Assembly: GCF_030539555.1 (NCBI RefSeq)
Contig: NZ_JAUNXX010000004.1
Location: forward strand, 1-64,000
Reading direction: 5' to 3'
DNA length: 64,000 bases
Source of the DNA: Methanobrevibacter sp.
GTDB lineage: Archaea > Methanobacteriota > Methanobacteria > Methanobacteriales > Methanobacteriaceae
The position numbers and the translations under genes were made by a program. The notes under the pieces are model-generated. The model did no database searches. It worked only from the letters and a program-made list of their open reading frames with translations, and was not told the DNA's origin. Each line of letters starts with the position of its first letter. Position 1 is the stretch's first letter. Shown piece after piece: positions 18,203 through 27,296 of this stretch.

Positions 18203-19225
18203 TTAAGGATGAAGGCCAAAGTGTGTCAGTCCCGCCTGTTCGTCAATGCCTAGGATTATGTTCATGTTTTGTATGGCTTGACCGGATGCACCTTTAACAA
18301 GGTTATCAATAGCGGATAGCATTACAATTCTTCCGGTTTCATCTATTTCAAATCCGCCAATATGAACAAAGTTGGATCCTCTAACAGAACTTAAATGAGG
18401 CACTTCCCCATCATCCATAAGTTTGATGAAGTATTCTTCACCATATTCCTTTTCATATAATTTTCTTAATTCGTCTGGAGTGATATCATTATTTTCATCA
18501 TTTAAAAAGCTATGGCTTGTAGTTTGGATACCTCTAATGACAGGCACAAGGTGCGGTGTGAATGATACTTTAACGCCTTCAAAGCCTTTTAATTCTTGTT
18601 GAATTTCAGACATGTGTCTATGTGAAGATATTTTATATGGATTTACATTATCTGCAATATTCGGATAATGTGTGGTTGCAGACGGGTTAACTCCCGCTCC
18701 ACTAACTCCAGTTTTTGAATCGATGATAATTCTTTCAACCAATTCATTTTTAACTAATGGATATGATGACAGGATTGCACCTGTCGGGAAACATCCCGGA
18801 TTTGCAACGAGATTTGCTTTTTTGATTTCATCTCTGTATAACTCGGGAAGTCCGAACACGCCTTTGTTTTCACTGTCGGTATGCTCCATTCCATACCATT
18901 TTTCATAAACTGCAGTGTCTCGGTACCTGTAATCTCCGCTCAAATCAACAACTTTCGCTCCGGTTTCTAGGATTTTCGGAACAATTTTCATTGATGCACC
19001 ATGGGGAGTTGCGGTAAATACGACATCTGCATCTAGTTCGTCGGGGTTTTTGTTTTTAAAAACAAGTCCTGAATCTCTTATGTGCGGGTGGATTTTATGT
19101 GCAGGAGTTCCATCGTATTGTCTTGAAGTAATGTCTGTAATTTCCACTTCAGGATGGTTCAAAAGCATTCTTAATAGTTCTCCACCTGTATATCCGCTTG
19201 CTCCTATAATTGCCACTTTAAACAT
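18203..19225 (-). CDS. argC: N-acetyl-gamma-glutamyl-phosphate reductase
   Basis: A 340-aa NADPH-dependent enzyme of arginine synthesis that reduces N-acetylglutamyl phosphate to the semialdehyde. The Rossmann site is [12 protein letters not shown] (8-19), and the catalytic cysteine is C145 in NPGCFPTG. Length is standard. ATG at 19225 follows GGAGAT. It sits downstream of ribL with a 14-base gap in the same minus-strand unit. Confidence 0.94.
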   Translation of the reverse strand: MFKVAIIGASGYTGGELLRMLLNHPEVEITDITSRQYDGTPAHKIHPHIRDSGLVFKNKNPDELDADVVFTATPHGASMKIVPKILETGAKVVDLSGDYRYRDTAVYEKWYGMEHTDSENKGVFGLPELYRDEIKKANLVANPGCFPTGAILSSYPLVKNELVERIIIDSKTGVSGAGVNPSATTHYPNIADNVNPYKISSHRHMSEIQQELKGFEGVKVSFTPHLVPVIRGIQTTSHSFLNDENNDITPDELRKLYEKEYGEEYFIKLMDDGEVPHLSSVRGSNFVHIGGFEIDETGRIVMLSAIDNLVKGASGQAIQNMNIILGIDEQAGLTHFGLHP

Positions 19226-19239
19226 TCTATAATCTCCTT

Positions 19240-19704
19240 TTAATCTTCACAGTTATCTAAAATTTTTCCTTCAAAATCGGTATTCTTGATTTTTTTAATA
19301 ATCTTGCAGCTGCTGTCAAGTTCATCTTTGTGGTAAACTTTAACACGCTGCACGCGTGCTTTAAGGCCTCTCTTGTCAATTTCTGCCTGTAGTTTTTCAA
19401 CGTTATGGGTTTGGTCAGGGCCTATGGCTATAATGTCCGGGTCAATATCTTTCACAATTTTAAAGATATCTCCTTCTTCATTACCAAGATAAGCTTCATC
19501 TACGGGCTTTAACATTTTAACCAATTCCAAACGCTGGTTTTCACCAATGATGGGGACTCTTTTTCTTTTCTCGACTGTTGAGTCACGAGCCACTACAACA
19601 TAAAGTTTGGATTTGTATCCTCCAAGGTTCTTTGCTTCTTCAAGATAAACTCCATGTCCTGGATGGAGCAAATCAAATGCACCGCTTGCCATTACTTTTT
19701 TCAT
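19240..19704 (-). CDS. ribL: FAD synthase RibL (FMN adenylyltransferase)
   Basis: A 154-aa archaeal cytidylyltransferase-fold protein. It carries the nucleotidyl-transfer motif HPGH (14-17) after GAFDLL and the distal segment [15 protein letters not shown]. Family knowledge from the Methanocaldococcus RibL assigns FMN adenylation to FAD. The C-terminal cysteine-containing tail (SSCKII, DNCED) is present. ATG follows GAGGTAAT, with a four-base gap to hisA. Confidence 0.85.
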   Translation of the reverse strand: MKKVMASGAFDLLHPGHGVYLEEAKNLGGYKSKLYVVVARDSTVEKRKRVPIIGENQRLELVKMLKPVDEAYLGNEEGDIFKIVKDIDPDIIAIGPDQTHNVEKLQAEIDKRGLKARVQRVKVYHKDELDSSCKIIKKIKNTDFEGKILDNCED

Positions 19705-19708
19705 TCAA

Positions 19709-20446
19709 TTACCTCTTCTGGTATTTTAAAGCTTCAGTCAAATCAATTTTATTAGTATAAAGTGCAGAACCGATCACGATTCCTTCCACTCCGCTTTCAT
19801 TCAATTTCTTAATGTCATCTATTGTTGTTATTCCTCCGGAATAAACTATTGGAATATCAACGGATTTCTTTAAATCTTCAACAGGTTGTGTGTAAAAACC
19901 ACCTAAAAGACCTTCAACATCAACATTGGTGAATAATATGCTTCCGGCACCATGTTCCTTAAACTCTTGAGAAAGCTCAACGGGGGATTTGTCAATCTTT
20001 TCCTGCCATCCTTTTATCACGACTTTATTGTCTTTGCTGTCAAGTGAAATCATAATTCTCTCAGAACCGTATTCATCTGAAAGTTCGGTTATTGTTTCGG
20101 GGTGCTGAATTCCCATAGTTCCAATAATTATTCTTTCAATATCCAAATTCAGAAGCTTTTTAGCATAATCAATATCTCTGATTCCACCACCAAGTTGGAT
20201 TGGGATGGAAACTTCTTTTAGGATTTTTTTGATTACTTCAAAACTGCTTTCACCGTCAATTGTTCCGGATAGATCAATAACGTGGATGTTTTTAGCTCCC
20301 AAATCTTGCCAATGGCTAGCAACGAGTTCCGGATTTTCTATTTTTACCATTTCACTTCCAGGTTTGCCTTGAACAAGTTGTACACATTTTCCATCTTTGA
20401 TGTCAACTGCAGGCATGATTAGCATTTCATCTTTTTTAAATGACAT
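19709..20446 (-). CDS. hisA: Phosphoribosylformimino-AICAR ribotide isomerase
   Basis: A 245-aa TIM barrel of histidine synthesis. The N-terminal catalytic Asp is in PAVDIKDGKCVQL (D15) and the second half shows the duplicated phosphate site (YSGGITTIDDIK, EGIVIGSALYTNKI). It is the first gene of a five-gene minus-strand run. Its upstream region is shared with the divergent ABC exporter, including the DtxR-like palindrome. The exact start is ATG 20446 or an inner ATG; homology begins about residue 8. Confidence 0.92.
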   Translation of the reverse strand: MSFKKDEMLIMPAVDIKDGKCVQLVQGKPGSEMVKIENPELVASHWQDLGAKNIHVIDLSGTIDGESSFEVIKKILKEVSIPIQLGGGIRDIDYAKKLLNLDIERIIIGTMGIQHPETITELSDEYGSERIMISLDSKDNKVVIKGWQEKIDKSPVELSQEFKEHGAGSILFTNVDVEGLLGGFYTQPVEDLKKSVDIPIVYSGGITTIDDIKKLNESGVEGIVIGSALYTNKIDLTEALKYQKR

Positions 20447-20519
20447 TTACGATTTTTCCTGTATTTTATTATAATATAATTATATGTTTTGAGATGTTTT
20501 ATAGGTTATTGTTAACATT

Positions 20520-20539
20520 AATTTAGGTATACCTAAATT
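20520..20539. promoter_or_regulatory. DtxR-like metal-repressor palindrome
   Basis: AATTTAGGTATACCTAAATT is a perfect 20-base palindrome whose core TTAGGTATACCTAA resembles boxes of DtxR/IdeR/MntR metal-dependent repressors. It abuts the likely TATA element of the exporter operon (TTTATATAG, about 20537-20545), so binding would block transcription. The gene for the repressor is not in the window. It may also affect hisA on the other strand. Confidence 0.65.
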
Positions 20540-20591
20540 TATATAGTATTTCAAACAAAGTTATATATAATTAATTAAAGAAGGAATATTG

Positions 20592-21296
20592 ATGAGTACA
20601 ATTATAGAATTTAAGAATGTGAACAAGGAATATAAATCTGGAGGTCACATCCTAAAAGCTATGGATAATGTTAACTTTACAATTGATGAAGGAGAGTTTG
20701 TTGTAATCCTCGGACCATCTGGAGCCGGAAAATCAACACTCTTGAACTTGTTGGGAGGATTGGATTCACTAACTTCCGGTCAGATAATTGTAAATGGACA
20801 AAACGTTGAAAGCTTCAATGACAATCGGCTTACAGAATACAGGGCTAAAAATGTTGGTTTCATTTTCCAGTTTTACAATCTAATTCCAAATTTAACCGCT
20901 CTGGAAAACGTTGAACTGATGAAGGATATTGTGGATGTGAACATTAACGGTCTTGAAGTTCTTGATTCAGTCGGGCTTAAGGACCATGCAAACCAATTTC
21001 CAGCACAGCTTTCCGGTGGTGAACAGCAGAGAGTATCAATTGCAAGAGCTGTAGCTAAACAGCCTACAATGCTTTTATGTGATGAGCCGACAGGAGCATT
21101 AGATTCTAAAACAGGTGTGTTAATCTTGAACTTGCTTCAGGATATGAGCAACAATAAAAACACCACAGTCGTGATTGTAACTCACAATGCAATACTGGCG
21201 GAGGCCGCCGATAAGGTTATCAGAATCAAAAACGGCCAGATAGAAAGTATTGTTGTTAATGAAAATCCGCAAAAGGTCACTGATTTGGAATGGTGA
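20592..21296 (+). CDS. ABC transporter ATP-binding protein (LolD/MacB type)
   Basis: A 234-aa ATPase. Walker A is GPSGAGKST (about 42-50), the signature is LSGGEQQR, Walker B is [11 protein letters not shown], and the switch His is in VTHNA. This type pairs with FtsX-like permeases that export or extract lipoproteins, peptides or drugs rather than import. The frame opens at TTG 20589; ATG at 20592 is preferred after GAAGGAA. The permease gene follows after three bases. Confidence 0.9.
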   Translation: MSTIIEFKNVNKEYKSGGHILKAMDNVNFTIDEGEFVVILGPSGAGKSTLLNLLGGLDSLTSGQIIVNGQNVESFNDNRLTEYRAKNVGFIFQFYNLIPNLTALENVELMKDIVDVNINGLEVLDSVGLKDHANQFPAQLSGGEQQRVSIARAVAKQPTMLLCDEPTGALDSKTGVLILNLLQDMSNNKNTTVVIVTHNAILAEAADKVIRIKNGQIESIVVNENPQKVTDLEW

Positions 21297-21299
21297 GCT

Positions 21300-23570
21300 A
21301 TGCTTTTCAAAAAGATGTTGAGAGACATCCGGAAGCATAAAACCCAATTTTTATCTATTTTTTTAATGGCATTTTTAGGAGTTTTTGTCTTTTCGGGTGT
21401 CGGCGGAGAATCAGTAGGCCTTGAAGTTAATATAGATAACTTTTATGAGGACACTAACCTGGCGGACGGTTGGATTTATTCAGCCAATATAAGTGACTTG
21501 TTTTTATATCAGGTTGACTGTTTGGGTGCAACCACACAAATGGAAAGGCAGCTGGTGGTCGATTCGGTGGCGGACTTTGATAATGATCCGGACATTACCT
21601 TGCACTTTGTGGAAAACAATACGATATCCAAGTTTTATCTGCTTGAAGGTGAAAAATTGGATGTCAATGACAGTGAAGGCGTATGGCTGGATAAAAGTTT
21701 TGCAGATGCTAAAGGTCTGAAAGTTGGGGACAACATTTCCTTTGAGTTTCAAGGATATGAAATAGAAAAGGAAATTAAAGGATTGGGATATTCTCCGGAA
21801 TATGTTTATCATGCATCCACTTCATCTGTCATTCCTGATTTCAACAAAATAGGCTTCGCATACCTGTCTTATAAAGCATTTCCAATGGATAATGTGTCTT
21901 ATAACGTTTTGAATGTTAAATTTGATGGAACACCTGAAAACTATGAAGATTTATTGTCATATCATATGGACGGGTATTACAGCTCATTTATTCCGATGTC
22001 AGAACATTCAAGTGTCAGTCAGTTTTCAGAAGAAATGGACCAGCACAGAATGATGGGCGATATTTTCCCGGTTGTATTCATTTTGATTGCAATGTTGATT
22101 CTTTTGACAACAATGACAAGGATAATTGCACACCAAAGAACTCAAATAGGTATCTTAAAAGCCAGCGGATTTAAAAACCGTTCCATAATATTTCATTATG
22201 TTTCCTATGGGTTCTTGCTGGTTTTGATAGGTTCAATTTTAGGTTTGATTGTTGGGCCGATGACATTGCCGCAGCTTTTCTATCCTTCAATGAGTGCAAC
22301 ATATAAAATGCCTTCATGGGATCCTGCATGGAGCATGAATTTTGTCTATGTGGCAGCATTGATGGTCATAATGGCATTGGCGGTTTCATATTATGCCGCA
22401 AAAAGCATTTCAGATGAAAAGCCTGCTGATACAATAAGGCCAAAAGTGCCTAAGCTTTCTTCATCAGGCTTTGTTGAAAGATTGGGTATGTGGAAACATT
22501 TGTCATTCAATGCACGGTGGAATTGGCGTGATGCCAAAAGAAACAAGTTCAGGGCACTAATGACAATCATTGGTGTCATCGGATGCAGTGCACTTCTGAT
22601 ATGTGCATTCGGAATGTATGATGGAATGAATGATTTAAAGGAATGGGAATATAATCAAATCAATCATTACGATTCAAAATTAGTGATAGAAGAAAATGCA
22701 ACAGATTCTCAAATAGATAGTGTTGCTGAAGATGTAAATGGTGATAAAATAATGGAAGGAGCTATTGAAATTGAATCTGACAACGCTAAAAAATTGGCTT
22801 CACTACTGGTGTTGAACAGCACTGATTTGATAACTCCAACTGATTATGACTGGAACAAAATAGAAATTGCAGATGATGAAGTGTCAATATCCCAGAAAAT
22901 GGCTGACATGTTGGGAGTTAAAGTTGGAGATACTGTAAAATGGCACATGATGGGTTCAGACAAATGGGTTAAAACAAAAATCGATAAAATCCATGCAGAC
23001 CCGATATCACAGGGATTCATAATGTCTGCCGATAAGCTAGAAGATCTGGATTTAAACTACACTCCAACAAGCATTGTCACAGCACAGCATATCAACCAAA
23101 GCTATGATGGGGTTAAAGCGGCAAATTCAATGAAGGATATGACTTCAAGTTGGGATGAGCTGACAGAATCAATGTGGCTTTTAATCTACATCTTAATATT
23201 CTTCGCATCTCTTTTGGCAGTGATAGTTCTTTATAATTTGGGTTTATTGTCATTTACAGAAATCGAAAGGGAGATTGCAACACTTAAGGTTTTAGGATTT
23301 AAAAGTGGCGCCCTTAGAAGATTGCTGTTAACACAGAACCTGTGGTTTACAGCTATAGGGTTTATATTGGGTCTTCCTGTCGGTTATGCTATTTTAGCAG
23401 TAATGTGGGAATCATCTGGAGATTCATTTTACATATTGCCTTCCATATCCCTTACAAATTTCATATTGACTGCACTGATAACCTTTGCATTGTCAATCAT
23501 TGTAAACTTGATGTTTTCAAGAAAAATCAAGGGATTGGATATGGTCGAATCACTTAAAAGCGGTGAGTAG
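21300..23570 (+). CDS. FtsX-like ABC permease, two-module
   Basis: A 756-aa permease with a helix near residues 17-38, a large outside domain (about 40-250), three helices (about 260-370) and an FtsX signature (RIIAHQRTQIGILKASGF). A second copy of this plan follows from about residue 430, with a matching FtsX stretch (IEREIATLKVLGF). This is the fused arrangement of MacB/LolCE-like exporters. It follows the ATPase gene after a GGTGAG site overlapping the ATPase stop, so the two form one unit under the DtxR-like box. A paralogue lies at 27.3 kb. Confidence 0.87.
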   Translation: MLFKKMLRDIRKHKTQFLSIFLMAFLGVFVFSGVGGESVGLEVNIDNFYEDTNLADGWIYSANISDLFLYQVDCLGATTQMERQLVVDSVADFDNDPDITLHFVENNTISKFYLLEGEKLDVNDSEGVWLDKSFADAKGLKVGDNISFEFQGYEIEKEIKGLGYSPEYVYHASTSSVIPDFNKIGFAYLSYKAFPMDNVSYNVLNVKFDGTPENYEDLLSYHMDGYYSSFIPMSEHSSVSQFSEEMDQHRMMGDIFPVVFILIAMLILLTTMTRIIAHQRTQIGILKASGFKNRSIIFHYVSYGFLLVLIGSILGLIVGPMTLPQLFYPSMSATYKMPSWDPAWSMNFVYVAALMVIMALAVSYYAAKSISDEKPADTIRPKVPKLSSSGFVERLGMWKHLSFNARWNWRDAKRNKFRALMTIIGVIGCSALLICAFGMYDGMNDLKEWEYNQINHYDSKLVIEENATDSQIDSVAEDVNGDKIMEGAIEIESDNAKKLASLLVLNSTDLITPTDYDWNKIEIADDEVSISQKMADMLGVKVGDTVKWHMMGSDKWVKTKIDKIHADPISQGFIMSADKLEDLDLNYTPTSIVTAQHINQSYDGVKAANSMKDMTSSWDELTESMWLLIYILIFFASLLAVIVLYNLGLLSFTEIEREIATLKVLGFKSGALRRLLLTQNLWFTAIGFILGLPVGYAILAVMWESSGDSFYILPSISLTNFILTALITFALSIIVNLMFSRKIKGLDMVESLKSGE

Positions 23571-23644
23571 GTTCTCCTATTCACACTCACTTAGTGACAA
23601 AATATTTAAAAGGGAGTATTTGAAACTCTTAATTAGGTGATTTG

Positions 23645-23866
23645 ATGATTGAAGTTACTGCCGAGTCAAAATATATGGATTTGTTGAATGAATTTCCACT
23701 TTTAAAAACAGACCTTGTTAAGAAAAACCATAAATTCAGGTTTTTGGTAACTCCTATGGGAAAAATTTCTCTATGGGAAGCTAATCTTGAAGAGGTAAGC
23801 GAACACGTTGAAATGAGTGTCGATGAAACAGTTTTGCTTTTCAGTGAACTGATTAGTTCCTATTAA
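23645..23866 (+). CDS. DUF1858-like small protein
   Basis: A 73-aa soluble protein matching the DUF1858 pattern by eye: a short strand, then a helix with MDLLNEFPLLKTDLVKKNHKF, then a Leu-rich second half. Such domains accompany hybrid-cluster or Fe-S repair proteins in other organisms, but the function here is unknown. The frame opens at TTG 23642; ATG 23645 is preferred after TTAGGTGAT. It lies between the permease and the dead adhesin gene. Confidence 0.55.
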   Translation: MIEVTAESKYMDLLNEFPLLKTDLVKKNHKFRFLVTPMGKISLWEANLEEVSEHVEMSVDETVLLFSELISSY

Positions 23867-23902
23867 CTTTTTTTTGAAGATTTTTCAATTAATTTTTAAA
23901 GT

Positions 23903-23948
23903 TTTGTTTACTTATTTTTTTTTTTTTTTTTTTAATGATGTAAACAAA
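23903..23948. repeat. 19-base T tract inside a 9-bp inverted repeat
   Basis: TTTGTTTAC (23903-23911) and GTAAACAAA (23940-23948) are exact reverse complements around a run of 19 thymines (23915-23933). The structure stands exactly where the adhesin pseudogene has lost its signal-peptide region, so it may mark a deletion or replication-slippage scar. Confidence 0.45.
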
Positions 23949-23958
23949 TTTTGTCTAA

Positions 23959-25340
23959 GAAGAAAACGACGATGAAAGTCAGGATTTATTGGCTAGTAGT
24001 GAAAACGATTCAGTGTTGAGTCAAGATGGATCAAGTGAAGTTCTATCCACATATGGTGTTACATATAAGGACTACTCCATTGACTTTGAGGATAGCTATA
24101 AGATTTCATCAACAACTGGCGGGAAAATAACTTATTATATTGACCCTTGCAAAGTCAATGGGTACTATGCATATAATTTTTATTTTGAAATATATCAAGA
24201 GGATAATGACGAGGATTTGCATTTCGTTAAAAATATAACCTATTTCTACAGCACTACAGACAGAACATCCCGATATTATGCTTACACATTCGCCAAAAAT
24301 TTCCTTCTTCCTGGAGAATATGTATTGGCAGCAATCAATGACTATGATGATAAGGTAATGGATGTGGCAACTTTAAAAGTTAGTGGAACTGAAGTAATCA
24401 CTCCTACAAGTGCTTACAGCGCATATTATAATTCCGGTAAAAAGATGACCGTCACAGTCAAGGACAAAGTCACAGGAAAGCTACTGAAATACGTTAAAAT
24501 TAATGCAGTATTTTCAAACGGTAAGAAGACCGTAACAAAAACATATTCCACCAACGCCAAAGGTAAGATTTCCTTCGTACCTCCTGTCGGCTTCGGAACA
24601 TGGACAGTCACTTTCTCATCAGGAATGAGTTATATTAAAGCATCATCCGTTAAAAAGAAAGTTGTTGTCAAAAAATCCAATGTTGCTATTAAAGCTTATG
24701 GCGTTAGAGGATATGAAGGTTTGAAAGTAACTCTTAAAGCTGTTGTAAAAAGTCAGGGCAAAAACGTTAAAGAAGGCACAGTCACATTCATACTCAACGG
24801 TAAATCTTACGTTGCCAAAGTTAAAAACGGTGTTGCAACTAAAAAGATTGCATTGCCTGCATCAAAAGTATACAGATATTATGCAATATTTAAAGGAAGC
24901 AACTTCAACAGTCCTAAAAAGACTTATGCAACTGCAGTATCACTAAAAAGATATGCTACTAAAATACTCGCTAGAAATGTAGCTGCTTATCGTTCCACAG
25001 CTTCCTATCCATGTATGTGGGTGTAAGAACCACCACTGGTGCGATAGTCAATACAGGAATATTGCAGATTAATGGTAATAATTATAAGCTCAATAAATAT
25101 GGATTGGTTAAAATCTCTTTGCCTATGGACATGACCTATGCGGGAATGAATGGATTCTATTCCACAATCTACTATAAAAAGGCAGCTTCTAAATTATACA
25201 CCATCAGATACATTCCTTCCACTATCCAATTCAAAGCCAGTGCTGCAAAAATAAAATATACAGAACTGTATAGATGTACTTCATGTGGAAAAACAACCTC
25301 TCATGCGCATTCTGACGGCAGAGTGTTTATAGTATCTTAA
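23959..25340 (+). pseudogene. Dead adhesin-like secreted protein
   Basis: A paralogue of the intact gene at 25540. It lacks the signal peptide: homology begins just after a TAA at 23956-23958 with EENDDESQDLLAS. It then follows the paralogue through the Ig-like repeats (VTVKDKVTGKLLKYVKI; GKNVKEGTVTFILNGKSY). A one-base change near 25010-25015 shifts the frame, after which the C-terminal part continues to 25340. The tail keeps CTSCGKTTSHAH. Both defects make a functional secreted product unlikely. Confidence 0.8.
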
Positions 25341-25352
25341 ATTATATTTATG

Positions 25353-25390
25353 TTAAGGGGATTGATTCCTCTTAATATCTTATTTTTTTT
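25353..25390 (+). terminator. Terminator hairpin after the dead adhesin gene
   Basis: TTAAGGGGA and TCCTCTTAA form a stem with one G-U pair, followed by a T-rich tract. Nearly the same hairpin follows the intact paralogue at 27091, showing that the duplication included the terminator. Confidence 0.55.
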
Positions 25391-25493
25391 AGTTTGAATT
25401 TTTGGTCAAATTTGCCGTAAGACATCTATTTTTTCCATTTTGGGTAATTTTTAACAAATTATTAATATCATTTAAAATAGATTAACTATCATT

Positions 25494-25508
25494 AGGTATG
25501 TTTTACCT
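25494..25508. promoter_or_regulatory. AGGTA-N5-TACCT inverted repeat near the start site
   Basis: The half-sites AGGTA (25494-25498) and TACCT (25504-25508) match those of the DtxR-like box at 20520, but are spaced by five bases. A TATA-like TTTAAAAT at about 25471-25478 would start the transcript near 25500, on the repeat. It may be a related metal-responsive site or a chance match. Confidence 0.35.
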
Positions 25509-25539
25509 ATCATTTAATTAGTTTTTAAAAGGGGAAAAT

Positions 25540-27078
25540 ATGTATGCGAAAAAAACAGTTTTGGTACTAATCCTATTATTGGTTAGTATCTGCACGATAT
25601 CATCCGTCAGCGCGGCCGACAACGTGACTGACGTTGTAGCAACTGATGCTGATGTGGATGATGTAGCGATTTCTCTTAGCGAAGAGGTAAGTGATGACGC
25701 TGAAAGTCAAGACGTATTGGCCAGCAATGATGATGATTCTTCGTTAGCTAAAGCAGAATCAAGTGATATCCTTTCAGTTATGAATGCTAATTCTAATTTG
25801 TATTCTGTAAATCTTGAAGATAGTTATGAAATTTCTGGAAAAAATGGTGGAAATGTAAGGTATTACTTAACTCCTTATACTGCCTATTCTCCAATTTATG
25901 GGTCATGGGCGGCATATAATTTCAAGTTTGTACTATATCCTGGAGGTACTTCCAAATCATCTCCTGTTAATTTGGGTACTGTTGCAAGTGATTCTGACAC
26001 TGCATCAGGATATCGTTACCTTAAGTTCAATGCAGGATCAATTGCTCCAGGTACATATGTTTTAAAAGCCATAAATACTTATGATAATGTGGTTATGGAT
26101 TCTGCGACTTTAAAAGTCAGTGGAAATGCAGAAATAACTGCTACAGATTATAATCAATATTACAATTCCGGTAAAAAAATGTTTGTTACAGTTAAGGATA
26201 AGGATACAGGCTCACCTGTCAAGTATGCTAAAATAAAAGTGGTCTTTTCCAAGGGGAAGGATACCGTAACAAAATATTATACAACCAATGATAAAGGTCA
26301 ATTTTCATTCATTCCTCCTGTTGGCATCGGAACATGGAGTGTTGTATATTCTTCAGATGTTAGCCATATAAAGGCCAGTGCAGTTACAAAAAAAGCAACC
26401 ATTAAAAAATCTGATGTAGTTGTTAAGGCTGTTCCTATCAAATATTATGAAGGATTGGCTGTAACTCTTAAAGTGACTGTAAAAAGCCAAGGCAAAAATG
26501 TCAAAGAGGGTACTGTAACATTTGCATTTAACGGTAAGACTTACAAGGTAGCTGTAAAAAACGGTGTGGCAACCAAAAAGGTCACATTGCCTAAATCTAA
26601 AATATTCAACTATTATGCGAAATTCACTGCTGGAAAGAACTTTGTCAGTCCTAAAAAGGCTTCTGCAAAAGTCATCTCCATGAAAAGATATGCAACCAAA
26701 TTGCTTCTTAAAAAAGTGAATGTCTATTATCGTAGTATTCAGGCTGCCAAAACACCGTTCTATGTATTTGTAAGAACTGCTGACGGTAAAGTTGTTCCTG
26801 GAGGTAAAGTTAAAATTATAGATTCAGTCAATGTTAATAGATATGGAATCGCTAAGTTTTACCTGCCTACCAACTTGGGTTATCTCGGAACCCAATTCAT
26901 GGTAGTCCACTACTTCAAGAAGGTTGCAACAAAAATATACACTGTCCAGTACATTCCGGCTTCCAAGGCATATAAACCAAGCACTACAAAAGTGCTGTTC
27001 AGAGAATTCTATAGATGTACACAGTGCGGAAGGACAACTTCTCACGAGCATTCAGGTACAACAATTATAGTATCTTAA
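25540..27078 (+). CDS. Adhesin-like secreted protein with CxxC/HxH tail
   Basis: A 512-aa surface protein. A signal peptide (about residues 1-25, ending SSVSAA) is followed by an acidic Asp/Ser-rich linker (26-80). Beta-rich modules come next, including two Ig-like repeats with the phrases VTVKDKDTGSPVKYAKI and GKNVKEGTVTFAFNGKTY. No C-terminal membrane anchor is visible. The last residues carry YRCTQCGRTTSHEH, a CxxC-x5-HxH arrangement that could bind a metal. Methanogen genomes of this group carry many such adhesin-like proteins. ATG follows AGGGG. The second permease gene follows. Confidence 0.75.
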   Translation: MYAKKTVLVLILLLVSICTISSVSAADNVTDVVATDADVDDVAISLSEEVSDDAESQDVLASNDDDSSLAKAESSDILSVMNANSNLYSVNLEDSYEISGKNGGNVRYYLTPYTAYSPIYGSWAAYNFKFVLYPGGTSKSSPVNLGTVASDSDTASGYRYLKFNAGSIAPGTYVLKAINTYDNVVMDSATLKVSGNAEITATDYNQYYNSGKKMFVTVKDKDTGSPVKYAKIKVVFSKGKDTVTKYYTTNDKGQFSFIPPVGIGTWSVVYSSDVSHIKASAVTKKATIKKSDVVVKAVPIKYYEGLAVTLKVTVKSQGKNVKEGTVTFAFNGKTYKVAVKNGVATKKVTLPKSKIFNYYAKFTAGKNFVSPKKASAKVISMKRYATKLLLKKVNVYYRSIQAAKTPFYVFVRTADGKVVPGGKVKIIDSVNVNRYGIAKFYLPTNLGYLGTQFMVVHYFKKVATKIYTVQYIPASKAYKPSTTKVLFREFYRCTQCGRTTSHEHSGTTIIVS

Positions 27079-27090
27079 AGTATGTTTCTG

Positions 27091-27130
27091 TTAAGGGGAT
27101 TGATTCCTCTTAATTTCTAATTTTTTTTAA
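27091..27130 (+). terminator. Terminator hairpin after the intact adhesin gene
   Basis: TTAAGGGGA pairs with TCCTCTTAA around a short loop and is followed by a run of eight or more T. It is the same structure as at 25353. Confidence 0.6.
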
Positions 27131-27296
27131 ATTCATATATATTTTAATTTTAAATATCATAGTTTTAACTAAACAGTCAATGTCAATGCGGTTCAACATT
27201 TAATATATGGCATTTTAAGCTCAACAAAGTCATTTTAATGAACTCTTTAATCATTTTGGTGTAACTTTTTATATTTCGTTTTTCTAATATTATAAT

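Noticed and set aside
23953-23988. Possible true start of the first adhesin gene near 23989 (TTG)
   Set aside because: There is no ribosome binding site, the signal peptide is missing, and homology continues upstream to the TAA. A pseudogene explains it better.
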